A stretch of DNA of 25,455 nucleotides, from positions 1 through 25,455 of the forward strand of contig JBHOGO010000069.1 of the NCBI GenBank assembly GCA_043421945.1, written 5' to 3'. Source of the DNA: Thaumasiovibrio sp043421945 (GTDB lineage: Bacteria > Pseudomonadota > Gammaproteobacteria > Enterobacterales > Vibrionaceae). A program made the translations under genes and the position numbers. Positions 14,902-23,316 of the stretch are shown here, one piece after another. The stretch's first letter is position 1, and each line of letters begins with the position of its first letter. The notes under the pieces are model-generated. The model did no database searches. It saw nothing but the letters and a program-made list of their open reading frames with translations, and was not told the DNA's origin.

Positions 14902-16086
14902 ATGGTTCATTATTCGCAGCGACGCGTTATGCTGTTTTTATTTTTTTTAGTGTTATTTAGCCCGTTAGCTATCGATATCTATCTTCCTGCGCTGCCGATA
15001 ATGGCAAGTGAATTTAACGTACCAGAAGTGCGTGTCCAAGACACGGTGACTTGGTTCATGTTGAGCTTTGGCTTGGGACAGCTGGTGGCGGGACCATTAG
15101 CTGATCGCTTTGGACGTCGTCCAGTCGCATTATTTGGTATTGCTCTGTATGGGGTGAGTTCTGTGATGGCTTACGCAGTTAGTCATCTTGATGGTTTACT
15201 GGTTGCGCGACTTTTGCAGGGGCTGGCAGCCTGTGCGACATCTGTTGCTGCCTTCGCGTGTGTTCGTGACAGTTTTGGTCCTGAAAAAAGCGGCAAAATG
15301 ATCAGTTACTTAAATGGTGCTATCTGTTTTATCCCTGCTTTAGCCCCTATTCTTGGTAGCTATCTAACAATGCAGTATGGCTGGCGGAGCAATTTCTCGT
15401 TCATGGCTGGTTTTGCTGTACTCGGCATATTCGTGGTCGGTCTTGGTTTTCCTGAAACGAAACCTAAGCAGACAACCCCACAGGAGATGTTTAGTTGGTC
15501 GCGTTACTACAGTGTGTTGAGTAATGGGCAGTTTCTCTTCAATGCTTCACTGTGTTTATTAGCGATGGCCGTCATCTTAGCGTATGTGACGACTGCACCA
15601 TTGTGGTTAATGAATGAGTTAGGGCTCAGTATGGAAGCATTTACCGGATGGTTTGGTGTTAATGCCGTCTTGAATATCCTTGGTGGGTTTATTGTGGCCC
15701 CAGTATTGATGGATCGTTTGGGAACGCGTAAGGCGCTTTACGTCGGATTATCGCTTATCGCTGTCGGTGGTGTATTCATGTTGAAAGGTGGTTTAACGCC
15801 TTGGTGGTTTATGCTGCCTATCTTTATCAACTCGGTGGGGTTTGCGATTGTTTTGGGTTCGAGCTCAGGTAAAGCTCTCGCCCCTTTTGGTGACAAAGCG
15901 GGAACGGCAGCAGCGTTGCTTGGGCTCTTTCAGATGACAGGTGCTGGCGTATTAGTCGGTGTGCTGCAACGCATTGATGCCAGTGCACCACAGCTGTTGG
16001 CTTTCCATATGTTCTTGGTTATCCCTGCGATCGTGCTACTCATGTTACCAATGGGGCAGCGCTGGCACCCAGCACAGAGTCATTGA
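14902..16086 (+). CDS. Bcr/CflA-type MFS efflux transporter
   Basis: This 394-residue inner-membrane protein has about 12 predicted membrane helices. The first helix ends in DIYLPALP (residues 25-32), a signature of the Bcr/CflA drug-resistance branch of the major facilitator superfamily (DHA1). The loop motif GPLADRFGRRPV (64-75) between helices 2 and 3 is the MFS motif A, and the conserved ARLLQGLAAC and ALAPILGSYL segments of helices 4 and 5 follow. Relatives such as Bcr, MdtL and YdhC export drugs, small peptides or purine nucleosides by proton antiport. The substrate here cannot be read. The gene is divergent from a YidZ-like regulator and ends before a rightward terminator. Confidence 0.9.
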   Translation: MVHYSQRRVMLFLFFLVLFSPLAIDIYLPALPIMASEFNVPEVRVQDTVTWFMLSFGLGQLVAGPLADRFGRRPVALFGIALYGVSSVMAYAVSHLDGLLVARLLQGLAACATSVAAFACVRDSFGPEKSGKMISYLNGAICFIPALAPILGSYLTMQYGWRSNFSFMAGFAVLGIFVVGLGFPETKPKQTTPQEMFSWSRYYSVLSNGQFLFNASLCLLAMAVILAYVTTAPLWLMNELGLSMEAFTGWFGVNAVLNILGGFIVAPVLMDRLGTRKALYVGLSLIAVGGVFMLKGGLTPWWFMLPIFINSVGFAIVLGSSSGKALAPFGDKAGTAAALLGLFQMTGAGVLVGVLQRIDASAPQLLAFHMFLVIPAIVLLMLPMGQRWHPAQSH

Positions 16087-16090
16087 GTTT

Positions 16091-16128
16091 GATGGCGACT
16101 GACCATCTGAGGTTGTACCGTCGCCATC
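16091..16128 (+). other. Long hairpin just after the MFS stop codon
   Basis: GATGGCGAC (16091-16099) pairs perfectly with GTCGCCATC (16120-16128) over a 20-base loop, only 4 bases after the stop codon. There is no T-tract on either side, so it is not a terminator. It may shape the 3' end of the transporter mRNA or a processed RNA ending at the terminator at 16194-16219. Confidence 0.5.
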
Positions 16129-16140
16129 GCCAGATTGGCT

Positions 16141-16163
16141 AAAAAGAAGGCGCCGTCAGCGCC
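16141..16163 (-). terminator. Terminator of the EamA transporter gene
   Basis: GGCGC (16149-16153) and GCGCC (16159-16163) form a short GC stem. Read on the minus strand it is followed by TTCTTTTT (16141-16148 on plus). It lies about 60 bases past the end of the leftward EamA gene. Confidence 0.75.
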
Positions 16164-16193
16164 CATAGGACCTCGACAGTCCGAACAGACATT

Positions 16194-16219
16194 GACCTGC
16201 ATTTATGCAGGTCTTTTTT
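16194..16219 (+). terminator. Terminator of the MFS transporter gene
   Basis: GACCTGCA (16194-16201), loop TTTA, TGCAGGTC (16206-16213), then six T residues. It ends rightward transcription 5 bases before the convergent EamA stop codon. Confidence 0.93.
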
Positions 16220-16224
16220 GTCTC

Positions 16225-17136
16225 TTATTTTGAGGCTGGTTTCAGTGCGCTCTTTTGTTGACGAGGGCGCCACTGCTGAATGACTAACCCTGCGATGATA
16301 AGTACTAGGCCAATTAACGTCGCGGCATGAATCTCCTCACCGATAATTTGATTGAGCAGTAGCAGCGAGATAAACGGAGAAATAAAGATCAAATTACTAA
16401 TACGAGCGGTACTGTTGGTATATTTTAATGCTGATAGCCACAGCACAAAGGTGATCCCCATTTCGAACAACCCGACGTAGCCAACAGCAAGCCACCCTTG
16501 CCATGGTACGCTTGGTAAGCCACCTTGATATAAGCAGAGTCCAATAGAAAAGGGTAAAGAGAGTAAGAAGCCGAGCAGAACCCCAATCACTGGGTCAGCC
16601 GTATTCTTGGTATTCAAAATCCAGTATAGCGCCCATAGTAGTGTCGAGAGTAACGCTAATCCAACCCCTAGTGGACTATCGAAAGTCATCCCCAATAGGT
16701 CACCTTTTGTCGCAATAACGACCACGCCAATATACCCCAATACACACGCTATCCAGTCTTGTTGACGAATCTTCTGCCCCAAGAATACCGCTGCCATTAG
16801 TGTTAGCGTAATAGCCCAACTGTAGTTGATGGGTTGTGCTTGTGAAGCCGGCAGTAAATCATAGGCTTTGAATAAGACGAGGTAGTAAATAAAAGGGTTA
16901 ACTAAGCCTAGTCCCATGTAATAAATCGGCTTTTTTTGAAAGGTTGGGAGTATTTGGTGTAGCTTACCTTGCCATGTAGCAATCACCCCGAGTGCAGTCG
17001 CTGACACAACACTGGCGATGGCCAGCATTTGAATTGGGGTAAAGTAATCAAGTGTTATCTTGAATGCGGTTGCGACGGTAGACCACAATAAAACAGCACT
17101 TAATCCAAAAGCGAGTGCTTTCTTTTCGTCTTTCAT
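16225..17136 (-). CDS. EamA/DMT-family transporter
   Basis: This 303-residue inner-membrane protein has ten predicted helices in two EamA repeats of about five helices each (about residues 8-142 and 152-288). This is the plan of the drug/metabolite transporter superfamily. The early FGLSAVLLWSTVATAFKITL and the mid-protein GYIGVVVIATKGDLL are typical of RhaT/EamA-type permeases, which often export amino acids or other metabolites. The substrate is unknown. The C-terminus is short and basic (QQWRPRQQKSALKPASK). The chosen ATG has only a weak ribosome site, but starting here leaves the usual short cytoplasmic tail before helix 1. It is convergent with the MFS gene and divergent from rmuC. Confidence 0.88.
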   Translation of the reverse strand: MKDEKKALAFGLSAVLLWSTVATAFKITLDYFTPIQMLAIASVVSATALGVIATWQGKLHQILPTFQKKPIYYMGLGLVNPFIYYLVLFKAYDLLPASQAQPINYSWAITLTLMAAVFLGQKIRQQDWIACVLGYIGVVVIATKGDLLGMTFDSPLGVGLALLSTLLWALYWILNTKNTADPVIGVLLGFLLSLPFSIGLCLYQGGLPSVPWQGWLAVGYVGLFEMGITFVLWLSALKYTNSTARISNLIFISPFISLLLLNQIIGEEIHAATLIGLVLIIAGLVIQQWRPRQQKSALKPASK

Positions 17137-17231
17137 ATCTAAATCTTGCCAAGGAATCGGACGCTCATTATGCCGTCATGAAGAGATAGGCAGCAATGCA
17201 GTGAAGTATATAAATCCCCCCTGAATTCGCA

Positions 17232-17260
17232 TTGATGCTGATAGGCTGGACATTTATCCA
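17232..17260 (+). promoter_or_regulatory. Candidate promoter for rmuC and the ubi-tat cluster
   Basis: TTGATG (17232-17237) and TATCCA (17255-17260) are separated by 17 bases, about 50 bases before the rmuC start. The -10 is a partial match only. The genes that follow are closely spaced, so this region probably carries at least one of their promoters. Confidence 0.35.
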
Positions 17261-17311
17261 GTGCTCACATAGCCTTATGGGAAATAACATCCTGATAAAT
17301 CGGAACTAGTG

Positions 17312-18838
17312 ATGATAACGTTCACGACTGATGCCATGATTTTAGCTGCCGGTTGCAGCACATTAGCCGCAGCGATTGCAGCGTGGTTAGTCAGTAACAA
17401 AGCCAAGCAACGCGAAGCGTTATTGCAACAGCAGCTTGATGCTCAGCAGGTCCTGAGTGCAACGCAGCTAGAGCAACTCAATACACAATTAGTACAGCGT
17501 CAAACTGAACTCGATGAGATGGATGTCAGTAGTGATCGCCTCAATGATGAAGTTCGTCAAATGCATGCGCGCCTCGCGTCGGCAGCGGAAAAACTACGGC
17601 AGTTGGATAGCACGCGACAAGAGCGCAATTTCTATCGTGAGCAGCTCGAAAATGCTCGAGGTGCCAATGCCGGTTTAGAAGCTGATCTCCGTGAACAGGA
17701 AGCGCGGCACAGTGAAGAGCGTAAATCACTGCATGATAAGCTGCAGTTGCTTGAAAATGCCGAACAGCGAATGCGAGAGCAATTTGAAACCCTTGCGACT
17801 CAACTGTTTGAGCAGAAATCACGAAGTGTCGATGAGCAGAATAAGTTGAGCTTAGAAGGCCTATTAGGGCCGTTGAAGTCGCAACTAGAAGGGTTTCGTC
17901 GTCAAGTTGATGAGAGCTTTGGTCATGAAGCTAAAGAGCGCCATACCCTTGTTCATGAAATCGCTAATTTAAAACGTCTTAACGAACAGATGGCACAAGA
18001 AGCCATTAACCTTACTCAGGCGCTGAAAGGCGACAACAAAGCTCAGGGTAACTGGGGTGAAGTGGTACTCGCCCGAGTATTAGAAAGCTGTGGCTTACGG
18101 GAAGGGCATGAGTTCCATACTCAGGTCAGCCTTTCTAATGAAGAAGGAAAGCGCTATCAACCGGATGTCATCGTTAACCTACCACAAGATAAACAAGTCG
18201 TCGTTGATGCGAAAATGTCGTTAGTCGCGTATGAACGTTATTACCATGCTGACAGCAGTGCTGAACAGCAATTAGCTTTGAGTGAGCATATCGCTTCTGT
18301 TCGTAGTCATATACGAGGTTTGAGCCGCAAGGATTACCAGCAATTAGAAGGCATACGTTCGCTCGATTATGTCTTGCTCTTTATCCCTGTTGAACCAGCC
18401 TTTCAAGCCGTTGTTGCTGCCGAGCCTGGTATTGTGCGTGAAGCGATGGACCATAACATCATGCTGGTGAGCCCAACGACATTGATGGTTGCGCTGCGAA
18501 CCATTGCGAATCTTTGGCGGTATGAGAATCAAAATCACAATGCGAAGCTAATCGCCGAGCGTGCCGCGAAGTTATATGACAAACTGCGCTTGTTTGTGAA
18601 CGACATGGAGCAAGTCGGTCAGAGTTTAGATCGCGCTACACAAGGTTATCGAGGCGCAATGAATAAACTCGTGGTCGGTCGAGGTAACCTCATACGCCAA
18701 GCTGAAGGCTTTAAAACCTTAGGTGTTGAAGTAAAAAGAGATATCAGTCCGCAGCTTGTTGCAGGTATGGAGCAAGACGAGGAAGAACAACAAAATCAAT
18801 CGGTTTCAGCCGTAGAGCAACAGGCTGTGATCAAGTAA
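17312..18838 (+). CDS. rmuC: RmuC-family DNA recombination protein
   Basis: This 508-residue protein has an N-terminal membrane helix (about residues 6-28), a long coiled coil (about 30-240, rich in Q, E and R) and a C-terminal RmuC domain. That domain contains GNWGE (246-250) and the nuclease-like core PD (284-285) with DAK (299-301), as in PD-(D/E)XK enzymes. RmuC limits inversions at short inverted repeats in E. coli; its biochemical activity is not settled. It is a little longer than E. coli RmuC (475). The ATG at 17312 is preferred over the adjoining in-frame GTG at 17309 because CGGAA lies at better spacing from it. It starts the rmuC-ubi-tat run seen in the same order in E. coli; ubiE begins 28 bases after its stop. 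Confidence 0.92.
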   Translation: MITFTTDAMILAAGCSTLAAAIAAWLVSNKAKQREALLQQQLDAQQVLSATQLEQLNTQLVQRQTELDEMDVSSDRLNDEVRQMHARLASAAEKLRQLDSTRQERNFYREQLENARGANAGLEADLREQEARHSEERKSLHDKLQLLENAEQRMREQFETLATQLFEQKSRSVDEQNKLSLEGLLGPLKSQLEGFRRQVDESFGHEAKERHTLVHEIANLKRLNEQMAQEAINLTQALKGDNKAQGNWGEVVLARVLESCGLREGHEFHTQVSLSNEEGKRYQPDVIVNLPQDKQVVVDAKMSLVAYERYYHADSSAEQQLALSEHIASVRSHIRGLSRKDYQQLEGIRSLDYVLLFIPVEPAFQAVVAAEPGIVREAMDHNIMLVSPTTLMVALRTIANLWRYENQNHNAKLIAERAAKLYDKLRLFVNDMEQVGQSLDRATQGYRGAMNKLVVGRGNLIRQAEGFKTLGVEVKRDISPQLVAGMEQDEEEQQNQSVSAVEQQAVIK

Positions 18839-18866
18839 GATAACCTCGTTGTTAAGAGGAGTTAAC

Positions 18867-19634
18867 ATGACGGATACCACCCAGGATAGGGCACAGGATA
18901 CAACTCACTTTGGGTTTACGACTGTTGCAAAAGAACAGAAAGCAGAAAAAGTAGCAGAGGTCTTTCACTCTGTGGCGACGAAGTACGACATTATGAACGA
19001 CTTGATGTCGTTAGGTATTCATCGTGCGTGGAAGCGTTTTACTATTGATTGTAGTGGCGCGAGAGCAGGGCAAACGATCCTTGATTTAGGTGGTGGCACT
19101 GGCGATTTAACGGCAAAGTTCTCCCGTATTGTTGGAGAGAAAGGTCAAGTGATCTTAGCCGATATTAATGACTCAATGTTAAAGGTTGGGCGCAGTAAGC
19201 TAAGAGATAGCGGCATCGTCGGTAACGTTGCATATGTGCAAGCAAATGCCGAAGAGTTGCCTTTCCCTGATAATCACTTCGACTGTATTACCATCAGCTT
19301 TTGCTTACGTAATGTCACTGATAAAGAGAAAGCGCTGCGCTCAATGTTTCGTGTGCTTAAGCCGGGCGGGCGACTGCTGGTTCTCGAATTTTCCAAGCCG
19401 CTATTAGACCCTCTTTCTAAAGTGTATGACGCATACTCTTTCCACCTTTTACCAAAGCTTGGCGAAATGATTGCAGGAGATAGCGAAAGTTATCGCTATC
19501 TTGCAGAATCTATTCGTATGCACCCCGATCAAGATACCCTTGAAGGGATGATGCAAGACGCTGGATTTGAACATACCAATCACTATAACTTAACCGGTGG
19601 CATTGTCGCATTGCACCGTGGTTATAAGTTCTGA
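18867..19634 (+). CDS. ubiE: Ubiquinone/menaquinone C-methyltransferase UbiE
   Basis: This 255-residue SAM-dependent enzyme makes the C-methylation step of ubiquinone synthesis and the last step of menaquinone synthesis. The SAM-binding motif I is ILDLGGGTGDL (residues 71-81). The family signatures YDIMNDLMSLGIHRAWKR (40-57) and the later ITISFCLRNVTD and RVLKPGGRLLVLEFSKP are present. Length is close to that of E. coli UbiE (251). The ATG at 18867 follows a strong AGAGGAG ribosome site. An in-frame TTG at 18849 lies before that site and is rejected. The ubiJ ribosome site overlaps its stop codon, so the two are coupled. Confidence 0.97.
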   Translation: MTDTTQDRAQDTTHFGFTTVAKEQKAEKVAEVFHSVATKYDIMNDLMSLGIHRAWKRFTIDCSGARAGQTILDLGGGTGDLTAKFSRIVGEKGQVILADINDSMLKVGRSKLRDSGIVGNVAYVQANAEELPFPDNHFDCITISFCLRNVTDKEKALRSMFRVLKPGGRLLVLEFSKPLLDPLSKVYDAYSFHLLPKLGEMIAGDSESYRYLAESIRMHPDQDTLEGMMQDAGFEHTNHYNLTGGIVALHRGYKF

Positions 19635-19641
19635 GGTCATT

Positions 19642-20274
19642 ATGGAACCGTTACCTCTTCAAACCCCAGTAAAAGTGTTGTGTTGTGGGGCGATTGAGAC
19701 CGCGCTTAACCAACTTCTCAATGATGATAACCGTGCCCTGCTAAAGCGCATGCAAGGGAAGGTGCTGCAGGTGACGCTCAATGAGTTATCACTAACGCTG
19801 ACCTTTGTGTTCAGTCAGCGTATTGATGTGCTCGGTGAGTACGAAGGTACGCCAGACTGCCAGTTATCGTTGAATTTGAGTGTGCTGCCACAGCTACAGC
19901 AGCAGAGCCAAATAACCCGTCTTATCAAGCAAGACAAACTGGATGTGGAAGGGGACTTACAACTCGCACAGCAATTTGCCGAGCTGCTAAAAGCACTTAA
20001 GCCTGACTGGGAAGAGTTGCTTTCTAAGTACACCGGAGATGTGGTGGCTCATACCATTATCAGTGGTGGCAAACATCAGCTAGAGCAGTTTAAAGCGTGG
20101 TTGAAAGTACGTGAACAAGACCTCGCTGAAGTGATAACCGAAGAGTGGAAGCTGGCGCCGGGGCCATTGGAAGTTGCGCATTTTTGTGATCAAGTCGATG
20201 ACCTACGCAGTGCGCAGGCTAAGTTAGATGCGCGTATTGAGCAACTGACGGATGGCTTACGAGGGCGTTCATGA
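19642..20274 (+). CDS. ubiJ: Ubiquinone biosynthesis accessory protein UbiJ
   Basis: This 210-residue protein has an SCP2-like lipid-binding domain in its N-terminal half (about residues 15-115, including LTFVFSQRIDVLGEYEGTPD and DKLDVEGDLQLAQQFAELLK). A helical, probably coiled C-terminus follows (HFCDQVDDLRSAQAKLDARI). In E. coli, UbiJ holds ubiquinone intermediates for the soluble Ubi complex and binds UbiK. E. coli UbiJ is 201 residues. The ATG at 19642 has GAGG 5 bases before it, overlapping the ubiE stop. An upstream in-frame start at 19597 would lie inside ubiE and is not favoured. The 3' end overlaps ubiB by 4 bases (ATGA). Confidence 0.93.
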   Translation: MEPLPLQTPVKVLCCGAIETALNQLLNDDNRALLKRMQGKVLQVTLNELSLTLTFVFSQRIDVLGEYEGTPDCQLSLNLSVLPQLQQQSQITRLIKQDKLDVEGDLQLAQQFAELLKALKPDWEELLSKYTGDVVAHTIISGGKHQLEQFKAWLKVREQDLAEVITEEWKLAPGPLEVAHFCDQVDDLRSAQAKLDARIEQLTDGLRGRS

Positions 20275-21917
20275 CTCCCTCTGAACTAAAGCGACTTTAT
20301 CGTATTCAACATGTCTTGCTCAGCTATGGGCTGGATGATCTCTTCCCTGATATTCCTCAAGCCGATAAAACGCGCTTGCTGCGCAAAGGGATATTCTGGG
20401 TAAAGAATCAATACCCAGACAAGTCGCTCGGCGAGCGCTTACGTCTTGCCCTACAAACACTCGGTCCAGTATGGATAAAGTTTGGGCAGATGATGTCGAC
20501 ACGACGTGATCTGTTTCCTCCTCATATCGCAGACCAACTCGCACTACTTCAAGATAATGTCGCGCCTTTTGATGGTGAACTGGCGCGTTCAAGAATGGAG
20601 GAGGCGCTGGGTGGTCCCTTAGAAAACTGGTTTGACGACTTTAACGTTGAGCCGCTAGCTTCAGCATCTATCGCCCAAGTTCACACTGCAACATTGAAAG
20701 AGAATGGTCGAGAGATTGTTCTTAAGGTGATTCGACCGGATATCTTGCCGGTTATCCAAGCGGATATTCGCTTGATGTACCGACTCGCAAATCTTGTTGC
20801 CAAGCTTATTCCTGACGCGCGTCGCTTGCGCCCTGTAGAAGTCGTTCGTGAATATGAAAAAACCTTATTGGATGAACTGAACCTAATGAGGGAAGCGGCA
20901 AATGCGATTCAATTGCGCCGCAACTTTGAAAACGAACGTATTCTTTATGTGCCTGAAGTGTTCACTGACTATTGCTCTGAGCATCTTATGGTCTCTGAAC
21001 GTATCTACGGTATTCAGGTTTCTGATATCGATGCACTTAAAGCGAATGGCACCAACATGAAGCTCTTGGCAGAGCGTGGTGTTGAGGTGTTCTTTACCCA
21101 AGTGTTCCGAGACAGTTTTTTTCATGCCGATATGCACCCCGGCAATGTCTTCGTGGCTTACGACAATCCAGAAGACCCACAATGGATAGGTCTCGATTGC
21201 GGTATTGTCGGAATTTTAAATCGTGACGATAAGCGCTATTTAGCCGAGAACTTTCTAGCCTTCTTTAATCGTGACTATCGGAAAGTGGCAGAGCTACATG
21301 TCGATTCGGGTTGGGTACCTGACGACACCAATATTGATGAATTTGAATTCGCGATTCGCACTGTTTGTGAGCCTATTTTTGCCAAGCCGCTTTGTGAAAT
21401 TTCGTTTGGGCATGTGTTGCTTAATCTTTTTAACACAGCACGTCGCTTTAATATGGAAGTGCAGCCACAACTCGTCTTGCTGCAAAAGACGTTACTTTAT
21501 GTTGAGGGGCTAGGGCGGCAGTTATACCCACAGCTGGATTTGTGGGATACCGCAAAACCGTTTTTAGAGACGTGGATGTCGAAGCAAGTGGGCCCACAAG
21601 CGGTCATTGATGCCGTGAAATCCAAAGCGCCTTTTTGGGCTGAAAAGTTGCCAGAGTTGCCTGAGTTGTTGTACGAAAGTTTGCAGCAAGGGAAGTCGAT
21701 GAATCAAAAAATAGAACGTTTATACCTCGACTTTGCACAACAAAAACAACGCGCTAACAGCGCTAAGCTACAATTTGGTATGGGGGCAACGTTATTGGTC
21801 TGTGGAACTTTATTCTACAGCCATGATATTGAGAATTTAGCAGGATTGGCAAGCGGATTCGGCATGCTACTATGGCTATCAGGATGGCGCACAATGCGTC
21901 GAAACGAAATAAAATAA
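20271..21917 (+). CDS. ubiB: Atypical kinase/ATPase UbiB of ubiquinone synthesis
   Basis: This 548-residue member of the ADCK/UbiB family (E. coli 546) is an ATPase-like protein that supports ubiquinone synthesis at the inner membrane. The family hallmark KxGQ appears as KFGQ (residues 70-73). The alanine-rich loop that replaces the kinase glycine loop is ASASIAQVH (130-138), with the invariant lysine at 152. The catalytic-loop equivalent is HADMHPGN (285-292) and the DFG equivalent is DCG (309-311). Two C-terminal membrane helices follow (about residues 505-540, LQFGMGATLLVCGTLFY and the LASGFGMLLWLSG stretch). The ATGA overlap with ubiJ implies coupled translation; tatA starts 15 bases after its stop. 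Confidence 0.97.
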   Translation: MTPSELKRLYRIQHVLLSYGLDDLFPDIPQADKTRLLRKGIFWVKNQYPDKSLGERLRLALQTLGPVWIKFGQMMSTRRDLFPPHIADQLALLQDNVAPFDGELARSRMEEALGGPLENWFDDFNVEPLASASIAQVHTATLKENGREIVLKVIRPDILPVIQADIRLMYRLANLVAKLIPDARRLRPVEVVREYEKTLLDELNLMREAANAIQLRRNFENERILYVPEVFTDYCSEHLMVSERIYGIQVSDIDALKANGTNMKLLAERGVEVFFTQVFRDSFFHADMHPGNVFVAYDNPEDPQWIGLDCGIVGILNRDDKRYLAENFLAFFNRDYRKVAELHVDSGWVPDDTNIDEFEFAIRTVCEPIFAKPLCEISFGHVLLNLFNTARRFNMEVQPQLVLLQKTLLYVEGLGRQLYPQLDLWDTAKPFLETWMSKQVGPQAVIDAVKSKAPFWAEKLPELPELLYESLQQGKSMNQKIERLYLDFAQQKQRANSAKLQFGMGATLLVCGTLFYSHDIENLAGLASGFGMLLWLSGWRTMRRNEIK

Positions 21918-21932
21918 ACAGAGGATTATTCC

Positions 21933-22181
21933 ATGGGTGGAATCAGTATTTGGCAGCTGTTGATAATTGCATTGATCGTTGTGTTGTTATTTGGAACAAA
22001 GAAATTACGTAATATGGGCGGCGATCTGGGGTCAGCGGTGAAAGGCTTTAAAAATGCCATGAACGATGATGACAAGACGAAAGATGCTGACTTCAATGAA
22101 AGTGCTGATCCTAAAGCGATCGACGATAATCCAGCACAGAAAGCCAGTGCAGAAGAGACTAAAAACAAAGAGCAGGCATAA
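21933..22181 (+). CDS. tatA: Sec-independent protein translocase subunit TatA
   Basis: This 82-residue protein has an N-terminal membrane helix (ISIWQLLIIALIVVLLFGTKK, residues 4-24) and the FGTKKLRNMGGDLG hinge. An amphipathic helix and an acidic, poorly conserved tail follow. TatA assembles with TatBC to pass folded proteins bearing twin-arginine signals across the inner membrane. A GAGG ribosome site lies 8 bases before the ATG. It is the first of four tat genes and directly follows ubiB. Confidence 0.97.
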   Translation: MGGISIWQLLIIALIVVLLFGTKKLRNMGGDLGSAVKGFKNAMNDDDKTKDADFNESADPKAIDDNPAQKASAEETKNKEQA

Positions 22182-22183
22182 GT

Positions 22184-22540
22184 GTGTTTGATATCGGTTT
22201 CTGGGAGTTATTACTGATCTCTGTCGTCGGGCTGGTGGTTCTTGGGCCAGAGCGTCTTCCTGTCGCGATTCGTAATGTGTCGCGCTGGGTAAATGCGGCT
22301 CGCTCAATGGCAACCTCTGTTCGTACGGAGTTGGAGCAAGAGCTGAAGATTCAGGAGCTACAACAAAACCTGAAAAAAGCAGAAGAGATGAGCATGAAGG
22401 ACTTATCGCCAGATCTGCAACAATCTGTCGATGAACTTAAACAAGCCGCTCAAGATGTTCAGCGTCCGTTCGAAGATATTGCCACATCAGTAAAACAACA
22501 AAGTACGCAAGACGTAAAACAAGTCGATAAACAGGAATAA
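22184..22540 (+). CDS. tatB: Sec-independent protein translocase subunit TatB
   Basis: This 118-residue protein is longer than TatA. It opens with MFDIGFWELLLISVVGLVVLGPERLP, the TatB signature, with the membrane helix at about residues 6-21 and the conserved glutamate and GPERLP hinge. A long charged amphipathic helix and a variable tail follow. TatB works with TatC in recognising twin-arginine signal peptides. The start codon is GTG, 2 bases after the tatA stop, and only a modest CAGG-type ribosome site precedes it, so translation probably depends on coupling to tatA. Confidence 0.96.
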   Translation: MFDIGFWELLLISVVGLVVLGPERLPVAIRNVSRWVNAARSMATSVRTELEQELKIQELQQNLKKAEEMSMKDLSPDLQQSVDELKQAAQDVQRPFEDIATSVKQQSTQDVKQVDKQE

Positions 22541-22542
22541 GC

Positions 22543-23316
22543 ATGACGGTTGATGACTCCCAACCGCTTATCCAGCATTTAGTTGAGCTGCGTGGTCGCT
22601 TGATGCGCGCTATCTGTGCTGTGATGGTGGTTTTTTTGTGTTTGGTGTGGTTTGCCAATGATATTTATGCGTTTATGTCAGCCCCCCTGATAGAACGTTT
22701 GCCTGAAGGGGCGACGATGATCGCGACAGATGTCGCATCACCTTTCTTTACCCCGCTGAAACTAACGCTCATGACGTCACTGTTTATTGCTGTGCCGATG
22801 ATCTTGTATCAAGTGTGGGCGTTTGTGGCTCCGGGCTTGTACAAGCATGAAAAACGCTTGGTGATGCCGCTACTCGTTTCAAGTTCACTGCTGTTTTATT
22901 GCGGTGTTGCTTTTGCGTATTTTGTCGTCTTCCCACTGGTGTTCAGTTTCTTTACTGCGACCACGCCGGAAGGTGTGCAGATGGCAACCGACATCTCAAG
23001 TTATCTTGATTTTGTCTTGGCGATCTTTTTTGCTTTTGGTATCGCATTTGAAGTGCCGATTGCGATCATTCTCCTTTGTTGGACAGGCGCAACGGATCCA
23101 CAGAGCTTGTCGCAAAAGCGTCCCTATATCGTGGTTGCTAGTTTTGTGGTTGGCATGATGCTGACACCACCAGATATTATTTCTCAGACCCTGTTAGCGA
23201 TACCTATGTGTATCTTGTTCGAGGTGGGGTTGCTGATTTCTCGTGTCTATTTACCCAAACTGGCCAGTGAAAAAAAAGCTCATGAGGCAAAACAAGAAAG
23301 CGATGAACAAGCATGA
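22543..23316 (+). CDS. tatC: Sec-independent protein translocase subunit TatC
   Basis: This 257-residue inner-membrane protein with six helices is the main receptor for twin-arginine signals. The cytoplasmic N-terminus LIQHLVELRGRLMR is the TatC family signature. Phe94 and Glu103 (VWAFVAPGLYKHEKR), which line the signal-binding site, and Glu170 in the membrane (FGIAFEVPIA) fall at the same numbers as in E. coli. The start is 2 bases after the tatB stop, and the 3' end overlaps tatD by 4 bases in ATGA. Confidence 0.98.
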   Translation: MTVDDSQPLIQHLVELRGRLMRAICAVMVVFLCLVWFANDIYAFMSAPLIERLPEGATMIATDVASPFFTPLKLTLMTSLFIAVPMILYQVWAFVAPGLYKHEKRLVMPLLVSSSLLFYCGVAFAYFVVFPLVFSFFTATTPEGVQMATDISSYLDFVLAIFFAFGIAFEVPIAIILLCWTGATDPQSLSQKRPYIVVASFVVGMMLTPPDIISQTLLAIPMCILFEVGLLISRVYLPKLASEKKAHEAKQESDEQA

